From assembly GCA_009760855.2 (NCBI GenBank), contig WPIO01000005.1:3620501-3684500 (forward strand): DNA of 64,000 nucleotides, read 5' to 3'. The notes under the pieces were generated by a model, which saw nothing but the letters and a program-made list of their open reading frames with translations, was not told the DNA's origin and ran no database searches. The DNA comes from Cristatella mucedo (taxonomy: Eukaryota; Bryozoa; Phylactolaemata; Cristatellidae). How positions within the stretch are numbered: position 1 is the first letter of the stretch; the number at the start of each line of letters is the position of its first letter. The translations under genes and the position numbers were made by a program. Below, one piece after another: positions 57,801 through 64,000 of the stretch.

Positions 57801-60800
57801 CAACCATCGTCCTGCCCGGGCCCTGTTTGCGTCACTCATGATTTCTCCTCTTGCAGGTGGCATCATTGTCTGCTCTCGCCAGTGGGGCACGCGCAGTGCG
57901 CCCTACTTGCAGGGGCTCTACTTCGCCATCAGTGTGGGCGCATTCGCCGCACCGCTGCTTTCTGCTCCGTTTCTTGGTGCTCCTGTTAACCTTGCGGTAT
58001 ACGGCGGGGGCATCGTGCCCGACGGCATCGTGTCTACAGCCATGAAACATCCGCTGGCTTTGCCCAAGAGGGCGCTGCTGAGTGATGCCCTAGGCGGCGG
58101 TGGCATGTCCGCAATAACTCTGCCGTCTCTGCCGCCGTCGTCATTACCAACCGATGTCGTGAATCCTCGGAGCGACTTCACCGGAGCACTGGCCTCAGTG
58201 ATAAAAGGAGGCGATCGGGCCGCCCCCGCACCTCTCGGCAGTCAGCCAGTCGTCAAAGTGGCGGCGGGAGAGGTCGGACTGGCATCGGCGCTGCCAGCTC
58301 CCAAATCTGCCGTCGATACGAGCGGACACGAGCGCGACGACCCATCGACCAGCTTCGCTGGAGGTCAGGGGCCTCCTATAGCTAACCAGGGAGGCGTGCC
58401 GGCTCGTAAGGAAGCACCGGCCAGCGGTAGCACCATGCCCAGCACCACCACGCCCAGCAGCACCACGCCCAGCAGTAGCACCACGCCCAGTACCACCACG
58501 CCCAGCACTGCCACGCCCAGTACCACCACGCCCAGCACTACCACTGCTACAACTGCCAAGCCTACAGTGCCTCCTGAGGCGACTCCTGCGAAACCACTGA
58601 AGCCGCAGCACGCCGACGGTAGAATGCTCTCACAGGACATGGGAGTAGCTGCCGGCCAGGGCCTCGGCAGTCAAGTAAGGGATGTTATAAAGGCAAGCGA
58701 GAAAGCAGGCCAAGGAGCTGCAGCAGCAGATGCGGCCACTCTTGGCCCCGTCCCGGTGCTCAAGCCAGCCCTCAGTCTTGCTGACACTCAAAACACGACG
58801 GCCAGTGTCACTGGAACTACGGCAGGTATCCTGTCGAACGTCAGCCGCGCGAATGCCGAGTCCCTGGCAGCAATAGTCAACAAGACCAGCCGCACTGAGG
58901 AACCGACGACACGGTATCTTTACGATGCCAGCAGTAGCAACAGCAGCCATGGCGAGTGGTACAGCACAGTTGCTGGCTTAGGTGGCACCACTAGCTGGGA
59001 GAATGCCACTGGTGGTGACGTTGGTGCCACCGCTTCCCCTGATGCCGAGATGCTAAGTGCAGCAGTCACAGCCAGTGCCAGCGATGCAGCAGTGGCCAGC
59101 AACGCAATCGGCGAAGTACTTTGGGAAGGCAGCAACAGCTCCCAACTCGTAACCACTTCCGATAGGGTGGCGACTGAAATCGCATTGACCGCCTCAAGCC
59201 AGACGTCTAATTTCAGCCGTTCTGACGGCTCGCTCGACGGCAGAAATGAAAGTGCTGTCGTTGGTGCACCGAGTTTTGCTGCCACTGCAGCTTCGAGACC
59301 GGTCGAGGCACTGAGTGAGACATCGACGGGCAATGAAATGACCAGCCACGCCCCCTCTGCCGACGACACAGTGAATAACGACCCCGACGACGGTAGCGGC
59401 AGCAGGGTGCAGCCCACCTCGGCATTCGACTATTCCACGGTTACAGCTGCTGCTGAAGCCGCCATCACCGCCGCAAATAGTTCGGCAGCCGGCGGCGGCT
59501 TTGAGGTGACTACCGGTTGGCCCCTGCTCCCCACCGCTGCCACGCCTAGCCCCAGCGACGACTTCCCTGCGGGTAGCGCTCTGCTGTTGAGTGGCAAAGA
59601 CTCTGCTGCTATCGCCATCGATGCCTCTTCAGCCACCACCACCGGTCTGCCTCCCGGTCTGTCGACGTCGGACGCCGTCGCCCGAAACCTACTTACAGTC
59701 ACAATTGCTTCTGCTGCTGCCACTGGCGGCAGTGATGCTGCCCCCGCGATGTTGCCGGCCGATCAAGCTTTGCCGAATGGCGGCGGCGGGGCTGCAGGTG
59801 CCACCGCTGCTGCGACCGTCCCCTCCCCAGCGGCCTCCGCCACGGTGCCGCCGCCGCTGCTGCCGTCCACGCAGCTGCCCACCTCGCCGCGGAGCGCCGA
59901 CGTCACGCCGGTCGCCGTAGTAATTGACCGGCACGCCTACTCGGCGCTTCTCGACGACGTGCAGGTCGTCTATCTCGCTCTGTCGGCCTGCCTCGCGCTC
60001 GTGGCACTCTGCTTCGCACTCCTGTTCGTGAGCGACCGAGAAGGAGTCGGAGTGAGAAGCTCAGCGACCGACAACGGCTCTGCCGCCACCGTTGCGCCGG
60101 ATGCAGCCGCGAGGCCTCTGCCAGCAGCGGCGGCGGCCGTCGGAAGCGTGCTGTTCATGTCGCGGATCCTGGCGCTCGTGTTCGTCCTGTGCATGCTGTA
60201 CGTGGGCATCGAGGTGACGTTCGGTCAGCTCCTGGCAACCTACGCAGCGAGACTCGCCGCGCTCACCGAGCGGCAGGCAGCGCTTCTCACGGCCGCCTTC
60301 TGGGGCCCGTTCGCGCTCGGCCGCGGCCTGTCGGCCTTGGCCTTGCTCCGCCGCGGCTGCGTCTCGCCCGCGTCGCTTCTCGCCTGCGGCCTGTCGGCGT
60401 CGTGCGGCGCACTGGTGGTGCTGAGCTTCGCGACAGCCGCCGTCACCCCCGCCGCCTCATCCTCGGGCGGCGGCGCCTTCGGCGTCCAGTCGGCGCTGTG
60501 GATCGGCACAGGCCTGCTGGGCGCCGGCCTCGCGCCCATCTTTCCCACGTGCTTCGCTTGGACGCAGCAGTACGTGGACGTGGGCGGCAAGGTGGCATCG
60601 GTTCTCGTCGGCGGCTCGTCGCTGGGCGGCATGGTCCTGCCCGTCGTCGGCGGCCACCTCCTCGAGCGCGCCGGCCCAGCCCCCGTGATGTATGCCCTGC
60701 TCGGCGCGGCCACAGGGTGCCTCTTCGTCTACGCGCTGGCCTGGTACGTGGCCGCGGTCGCATCCACCCCCGACGGCGGCCGCCTGTGCGATGGAGGCAG

Positions 60801-60984
60801 CGGTGGTGGCAGCGCAGGAGGCTACAAGGCCGTGGCCACCGACTCGCGACCACCCGCAGACGACGATGACGACGACGGCTGCGAGCGCCAGCTACCCGCC
60901 CCGCGCTCCACGTCGAAACGCAACACTGGTCACAAGAGAGTGTCGTTTCGTCTGCTCGACGATGACAGCGACAAGGACTTTTGA
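54701..60984 (+). CDS. MFSD4-like: MFSD4 / NaGLT1-like MFS transporter with giant mucin-like loop, gene 3 (three exons)
   Basis: Exons 54701-54874, 55705-55996 and 57857-60984 join to about 1197 residues, more than twice the family size. Seen: acidic N-terminus MMMEEEADDVVF; helix 1 into GLTAAVTGPTLPYF; motif A-like GYLVGSVAGGFLFDQIG; GGIIVCSRQWG then YLQGLYFAISVG (helices 4-5); loop 197-854; helix 6 DDVQVVYLALSACLALV; YVGIEVTFGQLLATYA in helix 7; FPTCFAWTQQYVDVGGKVAS (helices 10-11); a Gly-rich, poly-Asp and basic cytoplasmic tail. Intron phases 0 and 1 and the 292-nt exon 2 equal those of gene 1, so the two are duplicates. Exon 3 is far richer in GC than in gene 1. Membrane sugar or solute transport is inferred from the family; the loop would face outside. 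Any of three adjacent ATGs (54701, 54704, 54707) could start it. Confidence 0.88.
54997..55052. repeat. (CT)n and (CA)n microsatellites in intron 1 of gene 3
   Basis: CT repeat at 54997-55018 and CA repeat at 55037-55052. Confidence 0.9.
55222..55310 (+). mobile_element. LINE-A tail in intron 1 of gene 3
   Basis: CTTCCTTTGCAACAAATGTG, GAGTGAGTTCTCTGGGAGTG and ATTATTAATATTA. The 50 bases just upstream (GCTTTACAACTCACTGCTGG) also resemble 19347-19366, a small dispersed repeat. Confidence 0.75.
55705..55996 (+). CDS. MFSD4-like: gene 3 exon 2 (helices 1-4)
   Basis: Acceptor TGCTTCTTTCAG|GG, donor ACTCAG|GTGTGT, 292 nt, phases 0/1. Encodes GLTAAVTGPTLPYFEERL to TGLANGFLYSG. Alignment with gene 1 exon 2 needs no gap. 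Confidence 0.92.
56278..56373 (-). mobile_element. LINE-A tail in intron 2 of gene 3
   Basis: (ATT)n then AGCGCCCTCAGAGAACTCAA and about 50 more bases of 3' end, then cut. Confidence 0.9.
56376..56516 (-). mobile_element. SINE1, best copy, adjoining a LINE-A tail
   Basis: Minus strand: head GCCGAGCTGGTTTGGTCTAG with A-box-like GGTCTAGCGGTTAAGG (similar to tRNA-Glu/Asp), B-box region GTGGGCTCGAGCTCC, tail GTGAAGCGCCTGAATAGAGA then AGTTCTCTTAGGGCGCTCTA and ATTATT. It lies next to a true LINE-A tail in the same orientation, so the two tails can be compared directly. Confidence 0.92.
57283..57345. repeat. short dispersed repeat, copy 1
   Basis: AGAAGCAAGACTGGTGGCAA to CAAGATTGAAGACCGAAGCC resembles 61660-61730 in direct orientation. 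The two copies flank exon 3 of gene 3. Confidence 0.5.
57375..57402 (+). promoter_or_regulatory. TATA-like motif with small hairpin in intron 2
   Basis: TATATAA at 57375-57381 directly followed by a perfect 7-bp hairpin (CACGGCC, loop TCTTCT, GGCCGTG). The reading frame is open from 57631 through the exon 3 acceptor, so an internal start is conceivable but unproven. Confidence 0.15.
57857..60984 (+). CDS. MFSD4-like: gene 3 exon 3 (helices 5-12 with giant loop)
   Basis: Acceptor CTCCTCTTGCAG|GTGG, the same junction as in gene 1. 1041 full codons follow the split Gly. The loop starts 40 codons into the exon in both genes. Stop TGA at 60982. No frame break occurs across 3.1 kb, and stop codons are common in the other frames only outside the GC-rich parts. 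Confidence 0.93.
57979..59952 (+). other. mucin-like extracellular loop 5-6 of gene 3 (658 codons)
   Basis: Rich in Ser, Thr, Ala, Pro and Gly with almost no long hydrophobic run. A Thr/Pro/Ser block (TTTPSSTTP, TPSTTTPST) resembles mucin O-glycosylation domains. N-glycosylation sequons NTT, NVS, NKT, NSS, NAT, NFS and NES are spread along it. Gene 1 has 67 codons at this place, also with sequons. No folded domain is recognised. Confidence 0.85.
58432..58560 (+). repeat. coding minisatellite in the mucin-like loop
   Basis: Tandem 15-18 bp units of the type AGCACCACCACGCCC encode (S/T)TTP repeats. Units vary by single substitutions (ACTGCC, AGTAGC) and stay in frame. Confidence 0.92.
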
Positions 60985-62189
60985 GCCGATCGAGCCGATT
61001 CTCTCGGTCTCTTGGCAATCGCCATGACAGGCGTGGCACATCTTTGCGAGCCCTGCGCCTCTGCATTCGGATTGGGCATTCTCGTCGCGTCCAGCATCTG
61101 GTGTCGTTCTCGTTTAATCTATATTTATTATACTCGAACCTTCTGTAATGGTGAGAGCGCTTGTCGTTGGCATCCGCTGCGCTACGAAGCGCTACGAGTG
61201 GTGCTCTCGCGGTCTCTTCCCTCTCTCGGAGTAGTCACTGGTTGCGCAGAACGAAGTCCTGGGCAGACTGAGCATACGAACTAACTACTGGAGACCGGCA
61301 TCAGTAAAGCGTGACAGCTATCTGGTTTCCCATAAGTATCTGGTATCGCTAGCTTGCCGGCAGTCTGGCTTTTTAAGGCGTCGGGCAGTGAACATAATAG
61401 CCTAGAGGCTTAAATAGGCCAGTAAGCTATCGACAAAGCCTAATCGTTTAGGAATGCCATGGCTCCCACTGCTAGCTGGAACATATGTTTGTAAAGGCAG
61501 TTTAAAACAGACCCCATCGAGAGTAGAGTGGCATCAGTCGCTGTGCTCATTGTTGGACGTGGAGCTTGCAATTTCACTGTCAGCTACGGTAGGTGACGTA
61601 AGCTACACTCGGTGATGGCTCTACCGTGACCACTCGATAGGTACGAGTTTGTAGGCGGCTAGTAGGAAGCAAGACTGAAGGCGAACTGGCCGTCTACGCT
61701 TCCTACAAGAAGGACCAAAGCGAGGCCGAGACAAAACTCGCTGTGTCGGCTTAAGGAAGGCTAAGATTAAGATAAAAAAAGGATAAATGAGATCGAAGGA
61801 GTGCCAACTCCACCTGAGCGGAAAAGCAGAGTGAGTTGGAATTGGGTTCCCTTCGCTGGTTACAACCAGCAGGGAGTCGGGGAGCAGTAAAGGCTGCCTT
61901 GCCAGTTGATTTGTAGCCGACGAAATCTACTGCCATACGGAATGCAAGCTGATGGGTCGGTGGGCCCCCCATCGATGCAACTATGGTGCAGACTAATTGC
62001 CCACAGCTGGAATTTAGCATTTGCAACAAATAGGCACACCAGCAAATAGGCACCCCAATACCTTTGGGCGCTGCACTTCCAACCACTATGAAGTAATACC
62101 AAACCTTGATGTATCACACAAACACACAGTGCGGCAGCATCGTGCGAATTTGCATAAGAAAAAGAAGATAAATATATGCAGACACTAGA
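60985..62189. other. 3' flank of gene 3, no gene seen
   Basis: No AATAAA is found within a few hundred bases of the stop codon, so the polyadenylation site of gene 3 is unplaced. The only repeat noted is at 61660-61730. Confidence 0.4.
61660..61730. repeat. short dispersed repeat, copy 2
   Basis: AGGAAGCAAGACTGAAGGCG to ACCAAAGCGAGGCCGAGACA; see 57283-57345. Confidence 0.5.
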
Positions 62190-63625
62190 TAATCAGCCGT
62201 GATTAAGGGAATTGACTTTGTGCGCCAAAGACAGATGGCATCCACATACAATGACATTCTACGTGGCAACGATGACGGGAATGTCACCGCCCTAGCTCTG
62301 CTAGATCTGTCAGCTGCCTTCGACACCATTGATCACGATGTTCTACTTGAACGATTGAGAACAACGATCGTTCAGGCAGATGAGGCACTGGCTTGGTTCA
62401 AATCGTACTTGTCTGATCTTGTTCAATTCGTGTCTTGCAAGGGTCAGGTCTCACACACGAGAAGGATCACCTGTGGAGTCCCTCAAGGGTCTGTACTCGG
62501 TCTCTTGCTGTTCTCGATTTATAAACAACCTCTGGGAAAGTGATTAAGGCCCATGGAATAGGAGATAACTTTTATGCCGACTATACTCAGCTGTATTTGT
62601 CATTCATGCCGTTGGAATCTGCTGCAGCAACTGAGAAACTGAATGCTTGCCTTGCTGACATTCGATCCTCGATGTCGGAAAACTTCTTGAAATTAAATGA
62701 CGATAAAACCGAAATGCTGCTCATAGGACACCCTAAGCGTGTGGCTGAATTAAAAGTCTTTGCTCTTCTAATAGGAGATGCTATTGTGCGACCATCACCA
62801 CATGCTCGAAATTTAGGTGTCGTTTTCCACAGCTGCCTCAATTTTAAAAGCTTCATTCAGAAGACTGCTGCTACAGCTAGTCATCACGTCCGATCCATAT
62901 CCAAGATTAGGAGCTGTCTCCCACAGTTGCTTGTAAAAAATTTAACTAGCTCCTTGGTTCTGTCACGGCTTGATTATTGTAATTCCCTTTTGGCTGGGCT
63001 GCCAAAGAAAGCTATTAGGCCACTGCAGCAGACAATAAATATGGCTGCAACGCTAGTCTACAAGTCCCAGCAGTTTGAGCACGTATGTCCTTCGCTAAAA
63101 GAACTAGGATGGATGCCGGTTGGGCAACGGATACCGAGCAAAGTTCTTACGCTGACCCACAAGGCCCGCCACGGCTTGGCTCCTTCGTACCTAGCTGAAC
63201 TGCTTCACCAGTTTCAGCCTGTTCGCGCCCTCAGGTCCAATGTGGACAAAAAATGAGCTGTTCCATTCCTCCGCTTAAAGACCGTTGGCGACAGAAGCTT
63301 TAGCTCTGCAGGTCCTAGACTGTGGAACTCGCTTCTACAATTCTTACGCAACGACAACTACTCTCTTACTGCCGACTATGGCTCATCCTTTCCAGCGGTC
63401 CTGAGCTGCTACTTCCATGCTAGTCACTACCTCAACTGCTCTCCTGATTATGCTATGCTTCCCACTTTCTTTGTTGCGTGAGACGAAGTCTGTTGTCTAC
63501 CGAATGTGTACCGAAAGCCGCTTAGGCTGTGAGTGCGCTATACAAAACTCTCCTGGGTAACACCCACATAGTCTTTATGACTTTGTGGAGTTACAGACGG
63601 AGATACATTACATACCTGTATGTAC
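62190..63625 (+). mobile_element. LINE-B, best copy, 5'-truncated
   Basis: RT of the L2/CR1-like group. Visible: LALLDLSAAFDTIDHDVLLE (motif A), CGVPQGSVLGLLLFS (motif B), then a frameshift near 62535, DNFYADYTQLYLSF where the second catalytic Asp of YADD is Tyr (codon 62582-62584), FLKLNDDKTEMLLIGH (motif D), SRLDYCNSLLAGLPKKAI and LGWMPVGQRIPSK. The 3' end carries ACTCTCCTGGGTAACACCCA and ends GGAGATACATTACAT, unlike LINE-A. The frame ends at a TGA (63254-63256) before the SFSSAGPRLWNSL-like end. Both lesions make this copy inactive. Confidence 0.92.
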
Positions 63626-63654
63626 GACCTATGTCGCTAGTTTGCTCTACTTAT

Positions 63655-64000
63655 ATAATAATAATTATTATAATAATAATGCACTTGATAAAGCGCCCTC
63701 AGAGAACTCAATCTCTCTCTAGGCGCTTTACATTTGCTGCAAAGGGAAGTGCAATTGAATGGTGAGTAATATCATGTTTGATAAACAACATGAATAACAT
63801 GGTTAGGGGTGACATGCACAGGGTCAGCATGCAAATGTGCTTAGTGGCAGCATGCACAATGTCAGCACGCATAAGCACATTAAGGAAGAATCACAGGGAA
63901 CCACTAAATGCTGTCCTAAATAGGTAAATTTTCAAGTTATTTTCAAATGTGGTCAGGTCAGGGGATATTCTGACGCAGGTCGGGAGGAAGTTCCAGGCTT
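63655..64000 (-). mobile_element. LINE-A 3' end, cut by window edge
   Basis: (ATT)n tail at 63655-63680, AGCGCCCTCAGAGAACTCAA, the full 3' untranslated region and the beginning of the ORF end; continues beyond the window. Confidence 0.95.

Noticed and set aside
57631-57856. Upstream extension of the gene 3 exon 3 frame starting at an ATG at 57631
   Set aside because: The strong acceptor at 57856 and the matching junction in gene 1 show this part is intron in the main transcript. Kept only as a speculative alternative start.
58195-60713. Long open frames on the minus strand and other frames within exon 3 of gene 3 (up to over 200 codons)
   Set aside because: Shadows of a GC-rich coding exon with few stop codons; Arg/Pro-rich or low-complexity translations and no splice support.

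Overview
This window is animal nuclear DNA, most likely from an invertebrate. The evidence is GT-AG split genes, many 5'-truncated L2/CR1-like LINE copies ending in (ATT)n, tRNA-derived SINEs, many microsatellites, and a 12-helix transporter family known from metazoans. I cannot name the species.

The host content is a tandem group of three paralogous Major Facilitator transporters on the + strand, of the MFSD4 / sodium-dependent glucose transporter 1 (NaGLT1, SLC60) type. Gene 1 (13275-22257, three coding exons) encodes a normal-sized protein of 525 residues. Copy 2 (36020-36986) is a pseudogene matching only the third exon, with four in-frame stops and a 1-base insertion; a very decayed second exon may lie at 35640-35870. 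Gene 3 (54701-60984) has the same three-exon plan, with the same intron phases and an identical 292-nt second exon. It encodes about 1197 residues because the extracellular loop between helices 5 and 6 has grown from 67 to 658 residues of Ser/Thr/Ala/Pro-rich, mucin-like sequence. That loop is the most unusual coding feature here.

Most of the rest is mobile DNA. LINE-A (more than 20 pieces on both strands) has one copy, at 42687-44674, with a long open RT frame and an intact YADD motif. That copy sits inside another LINE-A copy, which also carries a SINE and a 169-bp CT microsatellite. LINE-B is a second RT family (best copy 62190-63625) with a different 3' end. Two more diverged LINEs, C and D, are visible as fragments. 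SINE1 has a tRNA-like head and a 3' tail that copies the LINE-A tail, which suggests it is mobilised by LINE-A. SINE2 has a perfect B box and a tail I cannot match to any LINE in the window. Two inverted, damaged copies of an unclassified repeat-borne protein family (element E) lie at 30940-32120 and 38640-39640.

Three CpG-dense stretches (1690-2420, 46370-46612, 47760-48800) are candidate promoters or 5' untranslated exons, the last two upstream of gene 3. The remaining intergenic DNA shows short tandem repeats, hairpins and no gene I can support.
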